From the NCBI GenBank assembly GCA_963995525.1, contig OZ023206.1, positions 9,905,677 through 9,969,676 on the forward strand: DNA of 64,000 nucleotides, given 5' to 3'. Source of the DNA: Escarpia spicata (Eukaryota > Annelida > Polychaeta > Sabellida > Siboglinidae). The notes under the pieces are model-generated. The model did no database searches. It saw only the letters and a program-made list of their open reading frames with translations, and had not been told where the DNA came from. This document shows positions 56,701 to 64,000 of this stretch, one piece after another (the stretch's first letter is position 1; the number at the start of each line of letters is the position of its first letter). The position numbers and the translations under genes are program-made.

Positions 56701-59419
56701 TTTTTAAAAACTGCTGATCAAAAGACAGTTGTTTATTACATCAGAACACAACAGATATAATATTACATTACCCAGCATAAAAAAACATGTAAACATAAAC
56801 AAAATACAGCATGTAGTTACTCTAGTGTTGGAACGTGGTAAATATTCACCAAACAAATTCCAATTGCACCCACTTGAGACTCTCAAAAAACCCATATTGA
56901 GGCATTCTCAACTGCATTCCCCTTGACACTTTCAAAAAAACTCCACTTTGAGGCTCCAATTGCACCCCCACCGAGACTAAAAAAAAACACCATTTCCACC
57001 CCTTCAGGCTCACCAACTCACCAAAAACCCTCAGTTGCATCCAAAATGCATCCCATTCCTTAAATATTGGGGCACTAATCCTATCTCCAGCTCCCATCAA
57101 TCCCCGGTTCCAACACATTAGAGTTATAATGACGGCCACATTGCTTTGCATGAGCCTTTTATTTCACGTCTCCACCCCCACATTCTAAAATGTGGCTTTT
57201 TTCATATTTTATTAAGTTTTATAATGTGGCTTGTGTTCTTAAAATGTGCTTTTAGAATTTGAATCTGTATATTTTCCAGTCTTTGTAAAATCTCTTTTGA
57301 AAGTGACAATGTTTTGTGCTGTTGGCTGTGGAAGGTTATTCCAGTGGCACGAGGACTCATTGTAAGAAGAAATATTTTCTGATGTCAAATTTTTTGTAGA
57401 ATTTCTTGTTGCAGCTTAATTTGCATTTAAATATTACTGACTGTGAACAGGCATATGCTGCCCAGGTCATTTTCCAAAAATTTTGTGATTTAAAAAAAAA
57501 TGTACAACGTCCTTGATAAAGAATCCCAAACTAATAAAATACATGTTTTTACTAACCCATACAATAAAAAATAGACAATATGAATCAAAATGACAGTTTC
57601 TGAAAACATCGCTTTTTTAAAGTTTGCTTCAATTTTAGCAATAAATAAAAAACTACTGAAGATATTTCAATAAATGAGGTATCATTGTAAAGTTCATGAT
57701 CTGTGGAATACAAAAAAGATACATAACTCCATTTCACAATTTTGCGACTTTAATACCCACTTTGCTGTGACAGGTCACAATTTATTAGGAAGTAAATGAA
57801 CCAACGTAAGTGAACCCATGAAAATGAACCAATGTAAGTGAATCAACCTGCAGGAGAGTTGTTGTCGACTCAGCCTTGTCCTGTGTTTCCCTGCTTCTTC
57901 CTGCCCACAGACCTTCGCATCTTCCCACTGGAAGAAGTTACAGTCCCGCCGATCCCGGCAGGCGGAACACGCGTAGAAGCGACCACTGCTGCTGCCTCCT
58001 GCAGAGAACCGCTCAAACAGAAGCGTTGGTCCTGAGAAGGAATAGGACCATTGTTAAGGACCAACAAATGCAACAAGAAAGACCTCTGTGAAGATTTGTT
58101 ATAGTCACGGACAGTGATAAACTCCCAGGCCTTGACATTAAAATGGCCATTTGCAGTAACACAACACAACCACACAATGTCACAATTGCACAACGTCACA
58201 ACACAACCTCACAATGACACAACACAACCTCACAATGAACCAAACACTCAATGTCACAATGCAACCACAATGTCAAAACACAACCACACAATGTCACAAC
58301 ACAACCACATGATATAACCACACAATGCCACAACACCACACAATGGCACAACCACACAATGTCACAACACAACCACAAAATGACACAACATGACCACAGC
58401 AACCTTACAATGACACAACCACAGTGTCTTAACACAACCACATAATGACACGACCACAAAATGCCACAACACCACACAATGACACAACTGCACCATGCCA
58501 CAACACAACCACACAATATCAGAGCACAGCCACACAATCTCATAATGCAACAACACAATGTCACAGCACAACCACATAATGTCACAATGCAACCACACAA
58601 TGTTACAATATAACCACACATTGACACAACATAACCGCACAATGTCACAACACAACTACACAATGTCACAATTTGCAGTTGTGTTGTATCATTGTGTGGT
58701 TATATTGTAACATTGTGTGGTTGTATTGTGACATTGTGTTGTTGCATTGTGAAATTGTGTGGCTGTGCTGTGATATTGTGTGGTTGTGTTGTGACATTGA
58801 GCGATACAACACAACACAACCACACAATGTCACAGCACAACCGCACAATGTTACAATACAATCACACAATGTCACAGCACAACCGCACAATGACACAACA
58901 CAACCACACAATGACACAATCACACAGTGATACAACTGCACAATGCAGAGCTGCTAAGTTGAGAAATATGCATGACACCAGGTGGCGGCACTGGTGTGTC
59001 CCAACAAGACAATAAGTGCAGTAGGTGGCATCATTACTAGTTACAAATTAAATCTGGAAAACAATATTTGATACACGTCACTGACGATGATAAGAATAAC
59101 ATTGTGGATTCTATCGATGCTCTGCAATATACACCCGTGCATATGAATAAATATATGAAACGTGCATGAAAATAAGCCTGTCTGTATTAATTTTTAGAAT
59201 TGGCAAATGTGAGTGAGATTTACAGGTTTATGTGTGAGATGGATGGTAAATGCGCGAGACTTGGTAGCTGTGACAATGACGCGAATATACAATGACACAA
59301 ACACACAACGACACTTGAGTCTTGACAGTACCGTGTGAACAATGTGGCACATTCTGCTGGTCGAAGTCACAGCTCTCCAATATGACGTCAACTCCTCCGC
59401 CTTGTCTGGATGACGACAT
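47706..59419 (-). CDS. ZCCHC4: ZCCHC4 rRNA N6-adenosine methyltransferase, 12-exon gene span
   Basis: Methylates N6 of one adenosine in 28S rRNA (A4220 in human), acting in the nucleus/nucleolus. Twelve exons with GT-AG borders join to 1440 nt, giving 479 aa; human is about 513. Order: zf-GRF (aa about 31-75, with [19 protein letters not shown]); a Cys/His pair region ([14 protein letters not shown]...H); NKKTNAQYLFSD; Rossmann-type start [25 protein letters not shown]; catalytic DPPF (aa 257-260) followed by [38 protein letters not shown]; a DHHC-like Cys-rich cluster (aa about 359-418); the CCHC knuckle [14 protein letters not shown] (aa 425-438); and a basic tail. No stops or missing catalytic residues. 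The gene is convergent with GALC. The start Met is the least certain part. Confidence 0.95.
47890..48485. repeat. 26-bp minisatellite in ZCCHC4 intron 11
   Basis: About 23 units of AACAAGAATAGAAGACCACC TTCTAT, with TT/CC variants (ACATTCTAT) and 1-6 base deletions (ATACAAGAATAG, AACAATAG). The variants recur in blocks of several units, so parts were duplicated together. Confidence 0.95.
48815..48890 (-). CDS. ZCCHC4: ZCCHC4 exon 11 (CCHC zinc knuckle)
   Basis: 76 nt completing a split Gly, then [20 protein letters not shown] then TKRK. C-x2-C-x4-H-x4-C spacing is exact. Acceptor TTGCAG, donor GTAAGT. Confidence 0.96.
48908..49053. mobile_element. MITE-like repeat, family C, copy 2
   Basis: The ends CAGCTTCAGGCCCTTAGCCA and CTGGCTAAGCCCCTGAACAG are imperfect inverted repeats. 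The interior matches, inverted, parts of 27548-27912 (GTCTTGAAGACAGGCAGACA, ATGCCACC.GTCTTA). About 146 bp, in ZCCHC4 intron 10. Confidence 0.6.
49075..49215 (-). mobile_element. SINE family A, 3' part
   Basis: GTAAACTCTTATATAGCATG, CCCAGTCCTTAGTACTGCTC, CTCCCTGGCAGACCTATTTA and TTCTCTGGGAAGCATTCAGA follow the inverted SINE A 3' order. The head is missing. Confidence 0.75.
49656..49779 (-). CDS. ZCCHC4: ZCCHC4 exon 10 (Cys-rich cluster)
   Basis: 124 nt: [20 protein letters not shown], then [21 protein letters not shown] plus one base. Repeated C-x2-C and HC pairs of the DHHC-like module. Acceptor CTGCAG, donor GTATGA. Confidence 0.96.
50262..50620. repeat. Dispersed repeat, family D, copy 1
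   Basis: Shares blocks with 54465-54635 plus 55631-55860 and with 57460-57790: AGCCAAAAATA.CTGTCT, AATAATCAAAAACTAATAAA, ATATATTAAAAACAACAGAC, CTACTGAAGA..T.TCAACAAATGA and GCTGTGACAGGT.AC. This copy is uninterrupted at the site where copy 2 carries a TTAA insertion. Confidence 0.85.
50642..50717 (-). CDS. ZCCHC4: ZCCHC4 exon 9
   Basis: 76 nt completing a split Arg, then [20 protein letters not shown] then ACTSK. Start of the Cys-rich cluster. Acceptor TTGCAG, donor GTATGT. Confidence 0.95.
50718..51498. other. ZCCHC4 intron 8
   Basis: No gene. At about 51110-51240 a loosely repeated phrase (AACTGTGGTTTT / GTTTTCAC) appears four times. The rest is A/T-rich. Confidence 0.4.
51499..51623 (-). 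CDS. ZCCHC4: ZCCHC4 exon 8
   Basis: 125 nt: [20 protein letters not shown], then [21 protein letters not shown] plus two bases. Acceptor TTTCAG, donor GTGGGT. Strongly conserved in ZCCHC4 proteins. Confidence 0.97.
51624..52590. other. ZCCHC4 intron 7
   Basis: No gene recognised. Largely unique-looking sequence of mixed composition (51800-52550). Confidence 0.4.
52591..52685 (-). CDS. ZCCHC4: ZCCHC4 exon 7
   Basis: 95 nt completing a split Val, then [20 protein letters not shown] then [11 protein letters not shown]. Conserved ELP-x-FW-x-FPYF. Acceptor TTTCAG, donor GTTAGT. Confidence 0.96.
52925..53141 (-). CDS. ZCCHC4: ZCCHC4 exon 6 (catalytic DPPF)
   Basis: 217 nt: [20 protein letters not shown] ... 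[20 protein letters not shown] ... MSDWSCDTD plus one base. DPPF is the N6-adenine methyltransferase catalytic motif, and [10 protein letters not shown] is a ZCCHC4 signature. Acceptor TTACAG, donor GTACGT. Confidence 0.97.
53500..53757. repeat. 24-bp tandem array containing exon 5 donor copies
   Basis: About 11 units of ATGGTCCCTGTCACCTACAT ATCA. The last unit overlaps the real 3' end of ZCCHC4 exon 5 and its donor. On the minus strand each unit reads GACC-AT-TGATAT followed by GTAGGT-like, a copy of the exon end plus donor. Confidence 0.9.
53752..53836 (-). CDS. ZCCHC4: ZCCHC4 exon 5
   Basis: 85 nt completing a split Arg, then [20 protein letters not shown] then LIDMDHRY. Acceptor TTGTAG, donor GTACGT. 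Both splice borders are embedded in tandem repeats derived from them. Confidence 0.9.
53818..53990. repeat. About 45-bp tandem array containing exon 5 acceptor copies
   Basis: Four units starting near 53818, 53860, 53907 and 53953, each with ATGATCTCCTC...GGATCCTAC and AATAAACATGTGTCA. The first unit contains the real acceptor and first bases of exon 5. Confidence 0.85.
53985..54290. repeat. 33-bp minisatellite in ZCCHC4 intron 4
   Basis: About nine units of CAGGTCATTCAAGACAAGAA AATAAACATGTGT. The AATAAACATGTGTCA part is shared with the adjacent 45-bp array, suggesting one gave rise to the other. The 11-residue repeat ORFs on both strands are artefacts. Confidence 0.93.
54326..54417 (-). CDS. 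ZCCHC4: ZCCHC4 exon 4
   Basis: 92 nt: [20 protein letters not shown] then [10 protein letters not shown] plus two bases. VLC-x-GTPR starts the methyltransferase fold. Acceptor TTTCAG, donor GTAAGG. Confidence 0.96.
54465..55860. repeat. Dispersed repeat, family D, copy 2 (split by a MITE)
   Basis: The left part 54465-54635 and right part 55631-55860 together match copy 1 at 50262-50620. The join at TTAA restores the copy 1 sequence. Confidence 0.8.
54636..55630. mobile_element. piggyBac-like MITE inserted at TTAA, ZCCHC4 intron 3
   Basis: TTAACCCTGC at 54636 and its inverted copy GCAGGGTTAA at 55621-55630 bound 995 bp including both TTAA. TTAA target plus CCC-starting termini fit the piggyBac superfamily. 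The uninterrupted family D copy at 50262-50620 shows ATATATTAAAAACAACAG, the empty-site equivalent. At the left end the terminus is duplicated (ACATATTAACCCTGC occurs twice, 16 bp apart). Inside, 55041-55172 encodes a 43-codon ORF starting [13 protein letters not shown]. No transposase. Confidence 0.85.
56229..56412 (-). CDS. ZCCHC4: ZCCHC4 exon 3
   Basis: 184 nt completing a split Arg: [20 protein letters not shown], then [20 protein letters not shown], then [22 protein letters not shown]-x2-C and H-x4-H suggest a small zinc site. Acceptor AACAG, donor GTATGT. Confidence 0.96.
56413..57847. other. ZCCHC4 intron 2
   Basis: No gene. It holds a degenerate repeat at about 56860-57120 (CCAATTGCACCC / ACTTTGAGGCTC units, about 50-60 bp, related inverted to 43370-43580) and family D copy 3. 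Confidence 0.5.
57460..57790. repeat. Dispersed repeat, family D, copy 3
   Basis: Matches copies 1 and 2 over CAAACTAATAAAATACATG, TAAAAAATAGACAATATGA, TTTTTTAAAGTTTGCTTCAA, CTACTGAAGATATTTCAATA and CTTTGCTGTGACAGGTCAC. Confidence 0.8.
57848..58031 (-). CDS. ZCCHC4: ZCCHC4 exon 2 (zf-GRF)
   Basis: 184 nt completing a split Gly: [20 protein letters not shown], then [20 protein letters not shown], then [20 protein letters not shown] plus two bases. [19 protein letters not shown] is the ZCCHC4 zf-GRF core. Acceptor TCTCAG, donor GTTGAT (weak). Confidence 0.95.
58139..58945. repeat. ACAATG/CACAAC-rich tandem array with internal inversion
   Basis: Irregular units of about 21 bp (CACAATGTCACAACACAACC A). 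At about 58677-58800 the strand is inverted (TTGTGACATTGTGTGGTTG units), then returns to the first orientation. It lies in ZCCHC4 intron 1. Confidence 0.93.
59332..59419 (-). CDS. ZCCHC4: ZCCHC4 exon 1 (N-terminus, start uncertain)
   Basis: 88 nt from ATG at 59419: [20 protein letters not shown] then QQNVPHCSH plus one base; donor GTACTG. PHCSHGPTLLF across the junction matches the family. The frame stays open upstream to a TAA and passes a strong acceptor-like tract (CCTCTTGTTGCCCAG, exon would begin at 59476), so the start could lie in a further upstream exon. Confidence 0.75.
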
Positions 59420-59519
59420 GTCACCAACGTCGTCTGTGGTGGTGACGAAATGTGCGTTGACACTGTCGACGTCAAGCTGGGCAACAAGAGGACAAACGGT
59501 TTAAGATGCAACTCCCACT

Positions 59520-60376
59520 ATCACACATTGACAGCGCATCTACGACATGCGTCAGGTGTCGTAGTATCCTTTGCTTTCTGCTTCGTTTATCGATCATAAC
59601 ACACATTTTGAACACTTTTATTAATACAAACTTAAGATGTGTAAAAGTATCACCACTACATTACACTTATAAGACAACATGCAATCAATCGTTCCAAAGT
59701 CACATTTTCCAAAATTAAATTTGCGTAACAACCAGCCTAAAAGTTTCAAACAAGATGGCGATCTGGTAAGCAACATACATAAAGTGCGCGGAACCAAAAC
59801 CACCCCAAAACAACCCAACATACAGTACATTCCCTTAGACTTAACGTGCATTACCCATTGGCATTACCATAAATCATTCTTATTTACACAAATTAAAAGT
59901 ACGAATTATAGGCTGTCAGTTACAGGCTGTCAGTAACCAATTAAAATCCAACAGTAAACACAATATACAATAAACTGTCTACTAACAGGCCTTTCACCAA
60001 GACGCTCTTTATCCAGTATCGCCCTGGGGCCCCCAACCAGGGCAAAGATCTACATTTCAACTGCACTGCACAAAGTGTCTTGTAACAAAATAACACACTC
60101 TCCTTTAGTCAGTTAGATTTTAAAATACTGCAGCCTAATAAAAAAATAAAATTTAATATATAAATAATAATTAAATAAATAAACAGCAATTAAAAAAAAC
60201 AACAACAACAACCCGATATTCAACTTTTATAAGAGCAACTGTTATTTTTATTAATTTTATGTTCTTTACCAACTTGATTTTTATGTAACATCTTACAACA
60301 AATGTTACATTGACGATTACTATGACTATATAATTACTGTGATTTTACATTTTAATATTGAGATTTTATACATATT
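59520..60376. other. ZCCHC4 upstream flank and LINE 5' region
   Basis: No gene recognised. It probably holds the ZCCHC4 promoter and, toward 60376, the 5' untranslated part of the LINE. The border between them is not visible. Confidence 0.4.
59751..59760 (+). promoter_or_regulatory. YY1-like motif upstream of ZCCHC4
   Basis: CAAGATGGCG matches the YY1 consensus often found at animal housekeeping promoters, about 330 bp upstream of the ZCCHC4 ATG. Position fits a promoter or 5' UTR; this is inference only. Confidence 0.3.
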
Positions 60377-61522
60377 GTGATTACCACGCTCAAATCCAAG
60401 ATGAACTGTTGTGCCATCTGTATACTACTACTACGTGGACTAACACTTAGGATAGAACAGAAGAACTGGGAAAACCATGGTGAAAGCTTGACTAGAATTG
60501 CCAATCCTCAACTATCTCTACGTATGTCCCCAGACTTTGATTACAAGTATTTCCCAGCATCCACAAACACCATAACAGGATGGAAATCAAAAATCTTTTA
60601 CAAGGTAGCATCCTTAAACCAAAAACATCCAACATGCTTTGCCATCTTAATCCTCATGCAAGCTGTTGACCTTAACCCAAACCCAGGTCCATACAAGCCC
60701 AAATTCCCTTGTGCCATCTGCAAAAAAGCAGCAAGATGGGACCAGCGAGCGACATGCTGGGATCACTGCAATTCATGGTACCATGTAGATTGCATGGGAA
60801 TGTCGACATTTGCATATAACGCCCTCCAAAACAGCCAAGTCTCATGGATTTGCTGCCAGTGTGGCATCCCTAATTTCACAAGTTCACTTTTTTCAAACTC
60901 AACCATAGAGCTAACAAACAGCTTCTCTATCTTGTCGGACATGTCCACACCTGATTGCAGTGAACCACTTCGCCCACCTCTAGCCACTTCTTCTCCATAC
61001 AAACAAAGGAATAATAACACAAGCAGTAACTCGAATAGTACTAGACCATGTAAAACAAGTAGAACTAAGAAAAACACCCAGGAAACACCTACTAAGAGAC
61101 AATCCCTGAAAACCATGATAATAAACTTCTGTAGTATCAGGAGCAAAGTTTCGGACCTTGCCGTGTGCAGTGAAAATTACAACCCAGACATAATTATAGG
61201 CACTGAAACACACCTAGACAGCTCAGTTGACAGCAGTGAGTTGTTCCCCTCCAATTATTCAATCATCCGAAAAGACAGAGACTTTGACAACTCAAAAGGA
61301 GGAGTCCTAATAGCACTAGAGACTGACCTCATAGGAACACTCAGAACAGACCTCGATAGCAATTGTGAAATTATCTGGGTCACCATCAAAATACAAGGAT
61401 CGAAAGATATCACAATAGGAGCATTCTACAGATCACCCCAATTTGGTAATACAAACGAATACATGAACTACGAGAATCCATTAACAAAATTAAACGCTCA
61501 AACAAAGAACATATATGGCTAG
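60377..61522 (+). pseudogene. LINE ORF part 1: PHD-type finger and endonuclease N-terminus
   Basis: 381-codon open stretch. Cys/His spacing C-x2-C ... C-x2-C-x4-H-x2-C ... C-x2-C at about aa 112-160 fits a PHD-like finger used by some CR1-type elements for nucleic-acid or chromatin contacts. The endonuclease begins near LKTMIINFCSI. It ends early by frameshift (NEYMNYENPLTKLN instead of ...LRESINKIKRSNKEHIWL). Confidence 0.85.
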
Positions 61523-61539
61523 GCGGAGACTTTAACCTT

Positions 61540-63327
61540 CCCGACATAGATTGGGACCTACTCAGTGCAAAGCCAGGCGGAGCTGCTCCCGGTCTATCCA
61601 AGATGCTACTAGAAATTGCCAATGACTTTGGACTTGAACAAGTTGTACGCAAACCCACCAGAATAAACAACACTTTGGACTTGTTCTTCACAACTAACCC
61701 CACACTTGTTGAAAGATCTATAGTAGTACCAGGAATAAGCGATCACGACGGCATCCCAGTAATCACAAACAGCTGTAAGCCCAGGGTCATCAAGCAAAAA
61801 CCACGCAAAATATACATGAACCACAAAGCTAACGTGCAGACTCCGAAAGAAGACCTGCTCAAATGGAGCAATGAGTTTGTATCAAGGGATACATCCAAGA
61901 ACACAGTTGATGAAATGTATCCAGAGTTCCAAACTGTACTTGTCTCAATAATGAACATTCACATACCAACAAAAATAATATCAAAGCATAACCAAACACC
62001 CTGGATAAATAAACGAATCAAGCGACTACACAAACATAAACAAAGGGCTTTCAACACTCACAAACTACTTGGAAATCAAGCCAGCTATGAACATTTTTGT
62101 AAGGCACGTAAAACCACACACAGAGAGACAAGAAATGCTCACAGAAGATATATATCATCCATTTGTTCCGATTCACCAAAACGATTCTGGTCATACATAA
62201 AAAGCCTTAAAGTTGGTACAGTCAGAATACCAAACTTAATGAAAGACAACAGGGTAGAATCAGATAACAGACTTAAAGCCGAAATCCTCAATAACCAATT
62301 TAAGTCAGTCTTTACAAATGAAAACACCAACCTACCACAAGAACCATATTCAAACATACCAGCTATGCCTGACATCACCATCACAACAAAAGGGGTCACC
62401 AAATTACTTCATGACTTAAAAACAAACAAATCAACAGGACCTGATGAAGTGCCAGCCAGAATCTCACAACTTGCCGCAAATGAATTAGCTCCAGCTCTCA
62501 GAGTAATCTTCCAAAAATCAATTATCACAGGAGAACTTCCCCACTCATGGTTACATGCCAACATCACTCCAATCTTCAAGAAGGGAGACCGGTCCCTTCC
62601 GTCAAATTACCGTCCCATCTCCCTAACTTCAATATGTTGCAAACTCCTCGAACACATTATCTACTCTAACATAATGGACCATTCTGATCAATACACAGTC
62701 TTATCCGACAGACAACATGGCTTCCGCAGTAAACACTCCACAGAAACACAATTAATACTCACCACACACGACCTAGCGAAATCCCTAAATAATAAATCCC
62801 AAGTGGACATGATAATAATGGACTTCTCAAAAGCATTCGACACCGTTCCCCACAACCGGCTCCTAAATAAATTAAAGAGATATGGCATCCACAACAAAAC
62901 ACACGCCTGGATCTCTAACTTTCTCAAGTGCCGTGAACAGAGAGTGGTGGTCGGTGGAGAACATTCCACCTGGACAAATGTTACATCAGGTGTACCGCAA
63001 GGCACGGTATTGGGACCGCTTCTCTTCCTGATATACATCAATGATTTACCTGACAAGATCCACTCCACAGTCCGTCATTTTGCAGATGACTGTGTCCTCT
63101 ACAGAGAAATCAATAATCAGTCCGACTCACAAGAACTACAGAAAGACCTAAATGAGTTAGCAAAATGGGAACACAACTGGCAGATGCACTTTAACCCAAA
63201 AAAATGCCTACACAACCCTTGTCCGACCACTCCTAGAATATTCAGCATCCGTGTGGGACCCCCACACCCAAGTCCTCATCAACAAAATAGAAATGGTCCA
63301 AAGACGGGCAGCTCACTTCTGCCTTAA
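61540..63327 (+). pseudogene. LINE ORF part 2: endonuclease C-terminus and reverse transcriptase
   Basis: Open from before the Met at 61603, so the in-frame part starts earlier (GGDFNLPDI...). It contains all main RT blocks with an intact FADD. It ends in nonsense after FNPKKC because of a deletion of roughly 60-70 codons. Confidence 0.88.
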
Positions 63328-63661
63328 CGACTATACATCCCGAGAAACTGGTTGCGTGTCACAAATGTTAACAAAAATAAACCTAGGACAACTAACAACC
63401 AGACGAACAAACAGATGCCTCGCCATATTGCACAAAGCCATTTATGGCCACCTAACCTTGCCTGTTGAAAACCTCCTCCTGCCTGTACAACGCCTATCAC
63501 GGCATCTAAATACCAAAGCATTCAACACTATCCACACCAGCAAGAACTGTTATAAATTTTCCTATTTCCCCCGAACAATAAAAGATTGGAATTCCCTACC
63601 AGATGCAATAGTCAACATTACAGAGCCACAGAAATTCAGACAAGCATTAATACACGACTAA
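63215..63661 (+). pseudogene. LINE ORF part 3: C-terminal domain
   Basis: AYTTLVRPLLEYSASVWDPH, then KIEMVQRRAAHFCLNDY, then LTTRRTNRCLAILHKAIYGH, and FPRTIKDWNSLPDAIVNITE ending HD-stop. Usual post-RT end of CR1-type LINEs. Confidence 0.88.
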
Positions 63662-63720
63662 TAACCTAGCATGCGCACCCAACCCTGACCGTATGACTCC
63701 TAAGGAGTGTTGGCCAGTAC

Positions 63721-64000
63721 TCAACCAAGACCAAGACATGAATACCTCATAATATCGCTCACCAGCACAAAGTTTCATGAATGCTCCAGCATAACGATAC
63801 GGTTTATTGAACAATTGCCTATTTTAAATGCTGAATTGTCTACAACTGACCGTGGTGTGATGCCAGCGATTACATGGCCAGTGCGCTTGGTTGACGTCAA
63901 CAACAAAAGCTCAAAAGACTATATTTCTAAATCTGTTTATCTGAAACATGCGTCCAATATTTACAAAGAGTGGCGGCCTCTGGCGATTAACTGAAAAGAT
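63721..64000. other. Window end after the LINE
   Basis: LINE 3' untranslated tail or unique flank. A 95-codon plus-strand open frame covers it but has no recognised similarity. Confidence 0.4.

Larger units (their letters stand above)
60377..63720 (+). mobile_element. CR1-like LINE, near full length, broken
   Basis: Non-LTR retrotransposon. Order: NPNPGP lead, a PHD-type zinc finger (FPCAICKKAARWDQRATCWD ... WYHVDCMGMS ... WICCQCGIPN), an endonuclease (IINFCSIRSKVSDL, GTETHLD, GGVLIAL, then GGDFNLPDIDWDL and SDHDGIPV), and a reverse transcriptase (YRPISLTSICCKLLEHIIYS, DFSKAFDTVPHNRLL, SGVPQGTVLGPLLFL, catalytic FADD at 63079-63090). The C-terminal domain ends KFRQALIHD at 63661. Breaks: a one-base frame change near 61465, and a deletion after FNPKKC near 63205 that joins to AYTTLVRPLLEYSAS in another frame. 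The element cannot make a full protein but is young-looking, with long open stretches. Confidence 0.92.

Noticed and set aside
58196..59015. Several ORFs in the ACAATG array
   Set aside because: Low-complexity reading of a 21-bp repeat in both orientations.
63707..63994. 95-codon ORF at the window end
   Set aside because: No recognisable domain. It overlaps the LINE 3' tail at its start and lacks splice or start context.

Overview
The window is animal (metazoan) nuclear DNA. It has spliced genes with short exons and GT-AG introns, long introns full of transposon debris, tRNA-derived SINEs, several LINE families, a Penelope-like element and many minisatellites. The mix (CR1-like LINEs with a PHD-type finger, a Penelope-like element with hammerhead-like motifs, SAP-type fragments) fits a lophotrochozoan, most likely a mollusc. 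That placement is inference; no species can be named from sequence alone. || Two complete host genes can be reconstructed exon by exon. (1) Galactocerebrosidase, GALC, plus strand, 18 exons from 11991 to 44103, predicted 676 aa. It is a secreted/lysosomal GH59 glycosidase with both catalytic glutamates present. (2) ZCCHC4, the 28S rRNA N6-methyladenosine methyltransferase, minus strand, 12 exons from 59419 down to 47706, predicted 479 aa. It has a zf-GRF domain, a DPPF methyltransferase motif, a Cys/His cluster and a CCHC knuckle. Exon lengths sum to exact codon multiples in both (2031 and 1440 nt) and all splice phases agree. The genes are convergent (tail to tail), 3.6 kb apart, and nothing suggests a shared pathway. 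|| Layout. 1-1307: decayed transposon-like gene on the minus strand. 1308-4972: microsatellites, a SAP-motif fragment, a SINE and a minus-strand LINE tail. 4973-11380: a possible 6.4-kb unit bounded by 32-bp inverted repeats and AACGTT-rich arrays. 11991-44103: GALC. Its introns hold a CR1-like LINE fragment, a 22-bp array, a hAT-type MITE with perfect 8-bp target duplication, a 57-bp minisatellite grown inside a LINE C-terminus, a 27-bp array, a 4.6-kb 59-bp minisatellite grown inside a SINE, a Penelope-like remnant and a TTAA-bounded MITE. 44104-47705: intergenic with SINEs, a 93-bp direct duplication and a LINE tail. 47706-59419: ZCCHC4. Its introns hold 26-, 24-, 33- and 21-bp arrays, a long inverted repeat, three copies of one dispersed repeat, and a piggyBac-like MITE inserted into one of those copies. 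60377-63720: a nearly full-length but broken CR1-like LINE. || The most notable theme is that several tandem arrays grew out of recognisable sequence. One grew from a LINE ORF, one from a SINE body, and two from the acceptor and donor junctions of a single ZCCHC4 exon. No bacterial-type system, CRISPR array, rRNA or intact tRNA gene was seen. Family assignments rest on remembered family features, not on database searches.
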